64,000 bases of DNA, from contig JBLXEV010000006.1 of assembly GCA_048262715.1 (NCBI GenBank), forward strand, positions 169,875 through 233,874. The letters are read 5' to 3'. The notes under the pieces were generated by a model. That model was not told the origin of the DNA. It did not search any database and was given only the letters and a program-made list of their open reading frames with translations. The translations under genes were made by a program, and so were the position numbers. Each line of letters starts with the position of its first letter. The first letter of the stretch is position 1. Positions 44,248 to 51,926 of the stretch are shown here, in pieces. This stretch comes from Albirhodobacter sp048262715. Lineage in GTDB: Bacteria > Pseudomonadota > Alphaproteobacteria > Rhodobacterales > Rhodobacteraceae.

Positions 44248-45831
44248 ATGGACGGAAAACAATACAGCTATAGGCTCTTTTCGCGCAGTGATTTCAGCGC
44301 GTTCTGGGCCCTATTCACCGACAATCTGATCAACTTGATCGTGCTGGCGGGCGTCTGCCAGTTTGTGTTCAACATGCCTGCGGCCATCGTCTTTGGCCGC
44401 ATCCTGCCCGGCGCCGCAGTGGCGATCATGGCGGGCGTCGCGGTCTACGCATGGCTGGCCAAACGCGCCGCCGCCCGCGCAGGCCGCGATTTCACCGCGC
44501 TGCCCTACGGGATCTCGACCCCCGTGATGTTCGTCTATCTGTTCGGGGTGATCGGGCCGATCTATTGGGCGACGAACGATCCGTTGCTCGCGTGGCAGGT
44601 CGGCATCGGCGCGGGGTTCATCGGAGGTATCGTCGCCGCCCTTGGGGCGATCATCGGGCCGTGGCTCAAACGGGTCACGCCGCGCGCAGGGATGCTGGGG
44701 ACGCTCTGCGGAATTGCGCTGGTGTTCATCGGCACAGTGCCACTGGCAACCGTATTCGAGGATCCCTATGTCGGCTTTTCCTCGATGATCATCATCCTGT
44801 GGGGGCTGGTGGGTCGGTTCCGCTTACCGTTCAACATCCCTGCGGGTTTGCTGGCGCTGATCGTCGGCACCTCTGTCGCCCTTGCCACCGGAAAGGCCAA
44901 TATCAGCTTTGAGGGCGTCGCCTTCTATCCGCCCCTGCCCTATTTCGGGGATCTGATTGCGGGCATCCATCACCTGTTTGCCAATCCCGAGCTGTTCTTG
45001 GTTCTCGTGCCAGTGCAGATCTACAATTTCATCGAAACCATGAACAATGTGGAGAGCGCCGAAGCGGCGGGCGATCCCTATCCGGTCGCCACCTGTCAGG
45101 TGACAGATGGTGTGGGCACAATGATCGGCGCGCTGTTCGGCTCGCCTTTCCCCACAACCGCCTATATCGGCCATCCTGCTTATAAGCGGATGGGGGCGCA
45201 TTCGGGCTATATCATTGGCGTCGGGCTGGTCATTCCTTTCGCGGTGTTCTTCGGGCTGCTGGCGTTCTTGAACAACCTGATCCCCGTCGCCGCTGCCGCC
45301 CCTGTTCTGGTCTTCGTCGCCCTCAGCCTGATCACCAATACCGCGCATTGCGTCAAAACCGAGCATATGGCCGCCGTGACTATCGCGATGATGCCGCATA
45401 TCTCGGGCTTCTTGATGATCAAATGGGGCGCGATGCTCGGGGCGCTCTCAGCCGTCGGCGCGCAGGCCCTGCCACAGCTCGGCGATCCCGCGCTGACGGC
45501 CGCGCTGCTGCAACAAGGCGCGCATTTTGAGGGCCATCTGGCGCTAAGCCAAGGCGCGGTTCTCACAGGCCTGATCTGGGGCGCCATCGTGGCCAGCGTG
45601 ATCGACGGCAATTTCCGAAACGCAGGCGGCTTTGCGCTGGCCGCATGCGGGATGTCGCTGGTGGGGATCATCCATTCCGCCACCCTGCATTGGCCCGTGT
45701 TCAGCGGCGTCAGCGTTGGCTATCTGATCGCGGCAGGGTTCTTGTATATCTACCCGATTTTCCACCGCGACGAGGCTGCCGAAGACAGCCCCTTGCCCAC
45801 GGATGCGCCGCAAATCACCCCCGGACAATAA
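44248..45831 (+). CDS. NCS2-family purine permease
   Basis: 527-residue membrane protein with about 12-14 hydrophobic segments, belonging to the nucleobase-cation symporter-2/AzgA-like group. Notable are TALPYGISTPVMF, the VQIYNFIETMNNVESAEAAGDPYP stretch and GSPFPTTAYIGHPAYKRMGA. ATG 44248 follows GGAGGAGAG. Its place between xdhC and guaD points to uptake of xanthine, urate, guanine or hypoxanthine. Confidence 0.88.
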   Translation: MDGKQYSYRLFSRSDFSAFWALFTDNLINLIVLAGVCQFVFNMPAAIVFGRILPGAAVAIMAGVAVYAWLAKRAAARAGRDFTALPYGISTPVMFVYLFGVIGPIYWATNDPLLAWQVGIGAGFIGGIVAALGAIIGPWLKRVTPRAGMLGTLCGIALVFIGTVPLATVFEDPYVGFSSMIIILWGLVGRFRLPFNIPAGLLALIVGTSVALATGKANISFEGVAFYPPLPYFGDLIAGIHHLFANPELFLVLVPVQIYNFIETMNNVESAEAAGDPYPVATCQVTDGVGTMIGALFGSPFPTTAYIGHPAYKRMGAHSGYIIGVGLVIPFAVFFGLLAFLNNLIPVAAAAPVLVFVALSLITNTAHCVKTEHMAAVTIAMMPHISGFLMIKWGAMLGALSAVGAQALPQLGDPALTAALLQQGAHFEGHLALSQGAVLTGLIWGAIVASVIDGNFRNAGGFALAACGMSLVGIIHSATLHWPVFSGVSVGYLIAAGFLYIYPIFHRDEAAEDSPLPTDAPQITPGQ

Positions 45832-45848
45832 CGTCACACACTCACTCA

Positions 45849-45872
45849 CAGGGCGCGTTTTCGCGCGCCCTG
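45849..45872 (+). terminator. Hairpin between the permease and guaD
   Basis: CAGGGCGCG pairs with CGCGCCCTG around a T-rich loop, 30 bp before guaD. No T-run follows, so this is more likely an intercistronic hairpin. Confidence 0.45.
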
Positions 45873-45900
45873 CCCAATCCTGCAGAACGGACACAGACCG

Positions 45901-47235
45901 ATGACACCGAGCCAAACCCTGTTGCGCGGCCGCACACTGACCTTTTCCGCCGAGCCTTCGGGGCCTGAAGACGTTGAGGCCTATCACTACTGCGAAGATG
46001 GCGCGGTGCTGATCGAAGACGGACTTATTATCGCCACCGGCCCCTATGGCCGCGTCGCCGCGCAGGGCGTCAATGCGCGCGAAATCGACCATCGCCCGCA
46101 TCTGCTCATGGCAGGGTTCATCGACACCCATATCCATTTCCCGCAGGTGCAGGTGATCGCCTCATGGGGGGCGCAGCTGATGGATTGGCTCAACACCTAT
46201 ACCTTCCCCGAAGAAACCCGCTTTGCCAGCCCAGCCCATAGCGCTGCGATGGCCGCCAAATTCTATGACCTTCTGATCGGACATGGCACCACCTCAGCGG
46301 TGGCCTATTGTTCGGTCCATAAAACCTCTGTGGAGGCCTATTTCACCGAGGCCGAGCGCCGCAATATGCGGATGATCGGGGGCAAGGTGATGATGGATCG
46401 CAACGCGCCCGAAGCGCTGATGGATACGCCGCAATCGGGCTATGATGATACCATGGCACTGATCCGTGACTGGCACGGCAAGGGCCGCGCCGCCTATGCG
46501 ATCACCCCGCGCTTTGCGATCACCTCAACCCCGCAGCAGATGGAGATGGCGCAGGCATTGGTGCGCGCGCATCCCGATTGCTACGTGCAAACGCATCTAT
46601 CAGAAAATCATGACGAAATCGCCTTCACCCGCGCGCTCTATCCGCAGGCCCGCGATTATCTCGATGTCTACCAAAGCTACGGGCTGCTGGGGCCGAAATC
46701 GCTCTTGGGCCATGCCATCCACCTCACCCCACGCGAGGTTGACGCGCTGGCCGACACCGGAAGCCATCCGGTCTTCTGCCCCACCTCGAACCTATTTCTT
46801 GGCAGCGGGCTCTTCGACGATGCGGGTCTGCGCGCGCGGGGGATCGGCAATGCGATTGCCACCGATATCGGCGCAGGCACCAGCTATTCGATGCTGCAAA
46901 CCTTGAACGAGGGTTACAAGGTGCTGCAGTTGCAAGGCCAATCGCTGCACCCTTTGCGCGCGTTCCACTGGATCACGCGCGGCAATGCGGTGACGCTGGG
47001 GCTGGACGATAAGATCGGCACGCTGGCTGTTGGATCAGAAGCCGATATCGTCGTGCTGGATGCCCGCGCGACCCCTGCCATGGAGCTTCGGATGGAGCGC
47101 GCGGAGACCTTGTCAGACGAGTTGTTCATTTTGCAAATCTTGGGCGATGACCGCGCCGTGGCGGAGGTCTATATCGCGGGGCAGGCCCAAAAGCATGCGG
47201 CCAACGCACCCGCAGCCAATCTGCGCGCCTCATAA
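45901..47235 (+). CDS. guaD: Guanine deaminase
   Basis: Amidohydrolase that deaminates guanine to xanthine, feeding xanthine dehydrogenase. 444 residues with the zinc ligands visible: H-x-H in IDTHIHFPQ, His in HLSENHDE and HAIHLTP, and Asp in ATDIGAGTS; PTSNLFLGSGLFD is typical of GuaD. Last gene of the purine cluster. Confidence 0.94.
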   Translation: MTPSQTLLRGRTLTFSAEPSGPEDVEAYHYCEDGAVLIEDGLIIATGPYGRVAAQGVNAREIDHRPHLLMAGFIDTHIHFPQVQVIASWGAQLMDWLNTYTFPEETRFASPAHSAAMAAKFYDLLIGHGTTSAVAYCSVHKTSVEAYFTEAERRNMRMIGGKVMMDRNAPEALMDTPQSGYDDTMALIRDWHGKGRAAYAITPRFAITSTPQQMEMAQALVRAHPDCYVQTHLSENHDEIAFTRALYPQARDYLDVYQSYGLLGPKSLLGHAIHLTPREVDALADTGSHPVFCPTSNLFLGSGLFDDAGLRARGIGNAIATDIGAGTSYSMLQTLNEGYKVLQLQGQSLHPLRAFHWITRGNAVTLGLDDKIGTLAVGSEADIVVLDARATPAMELRMERAETLSDELFILQILGDDRAVAEVYIAGQAQKHAANAPAANLRAS

Positions 47236-47383
47236 GCGCGCTGCACGCCCCTCCCCCCCCTTCCGCCACTCTTTCGTGGTCGCGCGGGTGAGATCCAACA
47301 CGATCCCCTCCCTCGGCCTGTGCAGGCAGAGGGGGGCTACTCGAGGGTAAAATCTACAGGGAGGCGCGTTCGGTACGCGTTCG

Positions 47384-47443
47384 CCCCCGTGTTGGCCTCC
47401 CCCGAGTTGGCATCCCCCGTGTTGGCATCCCCCGTGTTGGCCT
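47384..47443. repeat. Four tandem 15-bp repeats upstream of yaeQ
   Basis: Unit CCCCCGTGTTGGCAT, copies at 47384, 47399, 47414 and 47429, differing at one or two bases. It lies in the guaD-yaeQ spacer, 84 bp before yaeQ. It could be translated (VLASP-like repeats) but nothing supports a coding role. Possible variable tract. Confidence 0.85.
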
Positions 47444-47526
47444 CCCGTGTGTTTCGCGTTCTATCCGCTTTCAAAACCGGCCTAGACCGAGTAGGCATCC
47501 CAATCTTTACAGATTTGGGACACATC

Positions 47527-48072
47527 ATGGCGCAAAATGCCACCATTCATAAAGTTGAACTCTCCATCTCTGACATGGATCGTCACTATTACGAGACCCA
47601 TAAACTGACGGTTGCCAAGCATCCCTCAGAGACGGACGAACGTCTGATGGTGCGCATTGTTGCTTTTGCGCTCAATGCGCATGAGCATTTGGAAATGACC
47701 AAGGGCCTGTCAACGGATGACGAGCCCGATATTTGGCAGAAAAGCCTGAGCGGCGAGCTGGATGTTTGGGTGGCTTTGGGCCTGCCGAGCGAAAAGGTGA
47801 TGCGTCAATCGTGCAACAAAGCCGCGAAGGTGATTGTCTACCCCTATGGCGGCAGAACTGCCGATGTCTGGTGGGATAAGATCAAAAACAGCACCACGCG
47901 TTTTGGCAACCTTCAGGTGATCAATTTCACGGAGGCCGATACAACTGCGCTGGCAAAGCTGGCGAACCGCGCGATGAAGCTTCAAATCAATATTCAGGAC
48001 GGCGATGTGATGATCAGTATTGATGACCGCATCGTCAATGTGACCCCCGTAAAATGGAAAGCTGCGGCGTAA
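47527..48072 (+). CDS. yaeQ: YaeQ-family protein
   Basis: 181 residues. YaeQ proteins have a nuclease-like (PD-(D/E)xK) fold but no settled function. The N-terminus ATIHKVELSISDMDRHYYETH and the blocks ETDERLMVRIVAFALNAHE, DEPDIWQK and VWVALGLPSEK are characteristic. ATG 47527 is the conserved start; the frame open upstream to 47320 runs through the 15-bp repeats and is not supported. Confidence 0.93.
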   Translation: MAQNATIHKVELSISDMDRHYYETHKLTVAKHPSETDERLMVRIVAFALNAHEHLEMTKGLSTDDEPDIWQKSLSGELDVWVALGLPSEKVMRQSCNKAAKVIVYPYGGRTADVWWDKIKNSTTRFGNLQVINFTEADTTALAKLANRAMKLQINIQDGDVMISIDDRIVNVTPVKWKAAA

Positions 48073-48142
48073 TTTAGCCGTCCCCACAGACGAGCGGGCA
48101 CGCGGCCCGCAGCGCACTGGCATTGGCCGACCGAAACGAGAT

Positions 48143-49555
48143 CTACCCCAAAAGCTTTTTGGCGACGGCGATGATGCGCTTTACGCTCGGTGTATACGGC
48201 GCGAACACCAACGGCACCGCTGAGATATGATTGGTCATGACCGCGCGCTCATGGCTAAACGCGCGAAATCCGTAATGGCCATGCGCATTGCCGATCCCTG
48301 AAGCGTTCACGCCGCCGAAGGGCAGCCCGTTGTTGATGAACTGGATCAATGTTAGGTTGATGCCGACACTGCCGGAACTGGTTTCAGTGATCACCCGGTC
48401 AATGAAGCCGCGTTCCTTGGCGAAAATATACAAAGACAGCGGTTTAGGGCGGGCGTTGATTTGCGTGATCACGTCCTCCAGATCGGTATAGGCGATGATC
48501 GGCAGGATCGGACCGAAGATCTCTTCTTGGTCGAGGGCCATCTCAGGTGTGATCGCTTCTATCAGGGTCGGCGCGATATGCGTTCCATCGCGGGTGCCCC
48601 CTTGCGTGACCTGTGCGCCCTTTGCCGTGGCATCTTTGAGGAGACCGTCAAGACGGTCGGCATGATGCGGGCTTACGATATCCGCGAAATGGCGGGATTT
48701 GGCGTCACGCCCATAGGCCTTGATCATTCTTGCGCGCAGCAAGCTCGTAAATTCATCCTTGATCGACGCGTGAACAAATAGGTGATCCGGCGCGATACAG
48801 GTCTGGCCAGCGTTGGAGAATTTGCCAAAGACAATCCAGTCTGCGGCCCGTTTCAGGTTTGCATCCGGCCCGATAATCGTCGGGGATTTTCCGCCAAGTT
48901 CCAGCGTGACAGAGGCAAGCGTTTTTGCAGCTGCCGCCATCACGATCTTGCCCACGGCGGGGCTTCCGGTGAAGAAAATATGATCGAAGGGCAAGGCGAG
49001 CAAGGCTTCTGACGTCGGCACCGCCCCCTCAACAACCGCAACCAGATCTGACGGGAAAGCCTCTTTGATCAACCGTGCGATCAGGGCAGATGTCGCGGGG
49101 GTCATCTCTGAGGGTTTGAGAATGGCGGAGTTGCCTGCCGCCAAGGCAGACACCAGCGGCCCAAGCGCGAGGCTAAGCGGATAATTCCACGGGGCGATGA
49201 TAAGACACACCCCCCGCGCCTCTGGCCTGATCCGCCCCGACGTCCCGAAGGTCGCCAAAGTAAACGCGGCACGGGTTGGGCGCATCCAGCGCCGCAGATG
49301 ACGTTTGGCATGTTTGATTTCTTGAAGGACCGGCAGGATCTCGGTCAGGATTGTTTCCGTCTCAGGCTTGTTAAAATCCTGTGTCAGCGCCGCGACAATC
49401 GCGGCCTCATTCGCTTTAATCACCGCCGAAAGCCGCGTGAGAGCCTCCTTGCGCTCTGCCAAGCCGAAATTGCGCCGCCGCTTGGATACACCAGCGGTCT
49501 GTGCGTCAAAAACCGTTTGGATGGCTGTGGGAATAATCACGTTCGTTTCAGTCAT
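48143..49555 (-). CDS. Aldehyde dehydrogenase family protein
   Basis: 470-residue NAD(P)-dependent aldehyde dehydrogenase of the class-3/fatty-aldehyde type (short, without the extended N-terminus). It shows IIAPWNYPLSL, NSAILKPSE, FFTGSPAVGK, general-base Glu in TLELGGKSP and nucleophile Cys in NAGQTCIAPDH. It ends with a hydrophobic/basic tail. ATG 49555 (MTETN) is preferred to an upstream ATG at 49612. The substrate is probably a medium- or long-chain or aromatic aldehyde. Confidence 0.9.
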   Translation of the reverse strand: MTETNVIIPTAIQTVFDAQTAGVSKRRRNFGLAERKEALTRLSAVIKANEAAIVAALTQDFNKPETETILTEILPVLQEIKHAKRHLRRWMRPTRAAFTLATFGTSGRIRPEARGVCLIIAPWNYPLSLALGPLVSALAAGNSAILKPSEMTPATSALIARLIKEAFPSDLVAVVEGAVPTSEALLALPFDHIFFTGSPAVGKIVMAAAAKTLASVTLELGGKSPTIIGPDANLKRAADWIVFGKFSNAGQTCIAPDHLFVHASIKDEFTSLLRARMIKAYGRDAKSRHFADIVSPHHADRLDGLLKDATAKGAQVTQGGTRDGTHIAPTLIEAITPEMALDQEEIFGPILPIIAYTDLEDVITQINARPKPLSLYIFAKERGFIDRVITETSSGSVGINLTLIQFINNGLPFGGVNASGIGNAHGHYGFRAFSHERAVMTNHISAVPLVFAPYTPSVKRIIAVAKKLLG

Positions 49556-49925
49556 GACCTGCTCACTAAGAGGGATTTCAACATCTGCGCCAGTTCTCGG
49601 CCCCCGCGCCATTTTTTTGGGGGGCCGTTGTCATACCCTTCATCATTTGAACAAAGTGGCCAGAGTGCCCATAGGTAAAAAGGAGGGCGCAATCGCATTT
49701 TCCTTCGCGGATCGACGTTTCTGGCCGAAACCGACGAGGGGATTACCGATATCCGAGCCGCGGCAGTCTGACCGCACGACAAGAGCTTCGAGGCGTCCGA
49801 CGGCCTACGTGAAGTTTATTTTTGGTCAGCGGGACTATTCTGCGACGCGGCCCGTCATTCCTCTTAGATGCCGCGATTGCTGCGGCATTTCTCGAAACCG
49901 CAATTCTCAAACCGGAGTGACCACT
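49556..49925. other. 370-bp intergenic region with candidate ECF promoter
   Basis: Divergent spacer between the aldehyde dehydrogenase and the COG4315 gene. At 49831-49856 it holds GGGAC, 17 bp, CGTC, similar to ECF sigma promoters (GGAAC-N16/17-CGTC), about 70 bp upstream of the COG4315 start. No gene is evident. Confidence 0.45.
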
Positions 49926-50297
49926 ATGAACCGTCTCATGACCTCTGCCGTCGCATTGTTCCTCAGCGTCGGCGCCGCCTTCGCAGAACCGGCGATGACT
50001 GCCGATGGCGCGACCGGCGCAATGCTGACCAATGACGCCGGCATGACGCTCTACACTTTTGACAAGGATGCTGAAGGCGTTTCCAACTGCGCAGGGGGCT
50101 GCGCGGTGAACTGGCCGATCTTGGCGGCGACCGCAGAGGATAAGGCCGAAGGGGACTATACCATCATCGACCGCGCAGACGGGATGAAGCAGTGGGCCTA
50201 CAAAGGCATGCCACTTTACACGTTCATCAAGGATGTTGCCGCGGGCGACGTCACAGGCGATGGTGTGAATGATGTCTGGCATATCGCTCGTCCCTGA
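49926..50297 (+). CDS. Secreted COG4315 protein (two LYTF-x-KD repeats)
   Basis: 123 residues with a signal peptide ending AAFAEP. Two copies of the family motif are visible, LYTFDKD (about 43-49) and LYTFIKD (about 99-105), and a CAGGCAVNWP segment between them. COG4315 proteins are small periplasmic or lipid-anchored proteins of unknown function; no lipobox is seen here, so it is probably soluble. The ECF sigma gene follows after 28 nt, suggesting it belongs to the ECF regulon. Confidence 0.85.
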   Translation: MNRLMTSAVALFLSVGAAFAEPAMTADGATGAMLTNDAGMTLYTFDKDAEGVSNCAGGCAVNWPILAATAEDKAEGDYTIIDRADGMKQWAYKGMPLYTFIKDVAAGDVTGDGVNDVWHIARP

Positions 50298-50325
50298 CCC
50301 AGACCGCTGACAGAAAGTCCGCCTC

Positions 50326-50901
50326 ATGCACGTTCTGGAAGACATCGAAGCCTCGATCCCTGCGCTTCGGCGCTTTGCGCGAGCTTTGGTACGTGACCGT
50401 GAACGGGCGGACGATCTGGTGCAAGATACGTTGGAACGGGCCGTTGCCAAACGCCATCTTTGGCGCGGCGATGGCCCGCTTCAGGCTTGGCTCTTGCGGA
50501 TCATGATCAACCGGCATCGGGATCTGCACCGCCAGACCCCAAGCCCCGGCCATCTTGTCGCAATTGACGAGCTGCCCTTCGAACCTGCTCATCGCGGCAA
50601 CCAAGAGGCCAGCCTCGCGCTGCATGAGGTGCAAGATGCGATCGCGCGCCTTCCCATGGATCAGCGCGAGGCGCTGATGGCCGTCGTGTTGGAGGGCAAG
50701 ACTTTCGAGCAGGCGGCGGAGCTTCTTGATATTCCGAAGGGCACGCTGATGTCGCGTTTGGCCCGCGCCCGCGCAACCCTGCGGATCCTGACGGGGCGCA
50801 CGTCAAGGCGCGTGGCGGCGGGTGTGACGGGGGGTGCGGCGGCGGGTGTGACGGGGCCGATGATGACCAAGGATCGAACGAAGGCACAAAACGATGACTG
50901 A
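50326..50901 (+). CDS. ECF sigma factor (sigma-70 family)
   Basis: 191-residue extracytoplasmic-function sigma factor. Region 2 is at about 15-75 (RDRERADDLVQDTLERAVAK, -10 recognition); region 4 at about 110-160 (QREALMAVVLEGKTFEQAAELLDIPKGTLMSRLARAR). The C-terminus has an unusual low-complexity extension with AAGVTG twice, encoded by a 24-bp-period repeat at 50815-50856. It overlaps the anti-sigma gene by 8 nt. Confidence 0.93.
   Translation: MHVLEDIEASIPALRRFARALVRDRERADDLVQDTLERAVAKRHLWRGDGPLQAWLLRIMINRHRDLHRQTPSPGHLVAIDELPFEPAHRGNQEASLALHEVQDAIARLPMDQREALMAVVLEGKTFEQAAELLDIPKGTLMSRLARARATLRILTGRTSRRVAAGVTGGAAAGVTGPMMTKDRTKAQNDD
50815..50856 (+). repeat. 24-bp-period tandem repeat in ECF gene end
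   Basis: GCGGCGGGTGTGACGGGG occurs at 50815-50832 and 50839-50856. It encodes the duplicated AAGVTG in the sigma factor tail. Confidence 0.85.
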
Positions 50902-51679
50902 CCGAACAGCCCTGACCGAGGCGGATTTGCTGGACTATGCGGTGGGCGCGCTCCCGCCTGAGGCGGTCGTCGTTATGGCCGCGCGGTTGGCCAAGGATGC
51001 TGCAGCACGCGAGACCCTTGTGGACTGGCAGCGCCAAGACGCGGCGATTGAGGCCCTCTACCACCCCGTCACGCATGAGCCAGTGCCAGACCGCCTGACC
51101 GATGTGATCCGCCGTGCACAAGACGCAGAAGCGGCACAACACGCTGACCAATCAAAGGCGCGGTTTGGACTGACCGCCGCAACCGTGGTCGCGCTGGTTT
51201 TGGGGGCCGGAGGCGGTTGGTTTGCCCGCGATATTACCACGCCGACGATCGGGGCAATCACCCTCGCCGATAACGCGATGCGCGCCTATGACACCTTTGT
51301 GGTCGAGGTTCGGCATCCGGTCGAAGTCACCGCATCGGACGCCGACCATCTGACCGCTTGGCTCTCCAAGCGTCTGGGGCATGAAACCCGCCCACCGGAT
51401 TTCGCCTCGGCGGGGTTCGTGCTGATGGGCGGTCGGATCGTGCCGTCTGAACAGGGCGCAGCGGCGCTTTACATGTATGAAAACGCCCAAGGCCAGCGCG
51501 TCACGCTCTACATTGCGCCGCAGGGAGCCAGCCAGAGCACCGCTTTCCAATTTGCCGAGAAAGGCACCACGCAGACCTTCTATTGGACGGATAGGGAGTT
51601 GAGCTATGCCGTCGTTGGTACGGTGCCCAGGGATGTCCTGCGGCGAATTGCATTGGCCAGCTATGATCAATTGATTTGA
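50894..51679 (+). CDS. Membrane anti-sigma factor
   Basis: 261 residues: cytoplasmic N-terminal helical domain (LTEADLLDYAVGALPPE, with RETLVDWQRQD), one membrane helix at about 95-112, and a periplasmic domain of ~145 residues. No zinc-binding H-x3-C-x2-C motif is present. It probably holds the preceding ECF factor inactive until an envelope signal is sensed. Translationally coupled to the sigma gene. Confidence 0.86.
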   Translation: MTDRTALTEADLLDYAVGALPPEAVVVMAARLAKDAAARETLVDWQRQDAAIEALYHPVTHEPVPDRLTDVIRRAQDAEAAQHADQSKARFGLTAATVVALVLGAGGGWFARDITTPTIGAITLADNAMRAYDTFVVEVRHPVEVTASDADHLTAWLSKRLGHETRPPDFASAGFVLMGGRIVPSEQGAAALYMYENAQGQRVTLYIAPQGASQSTAFQFAEKGTTQTFYWTDRELSYAVVGTVPRDVLRRIALASYDQLI

Positions 51680-51926
51680 CGCGCACGGGCCTGCACCGGA
51701 GCAATCGGGCAGTGTAACCCTAGTCTGATCATGCGGATAAAGCGGTGCATTCGCGCTACATCTGGGCGCGTATTGGCATTTGGGGGGCAAAGTGCCGATG
51801 CCTTCCCGTTTTTTTTTGGTGCTGCCGCCCTTCAAGGTATATCTTGGACGAATTATTCGCGAGACGTGAGTCTCTCGTTATTTATGGGTTGGCGCACTAT
51901 TTTTTTGCGCGCGTTGGAGGTTTTGA

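Noticed and set aside
47384..47443. Possible mini CRISPR array
   Set aside because: The 15-bp units are directly adjacent with no spacers and no cas genes are nearby.
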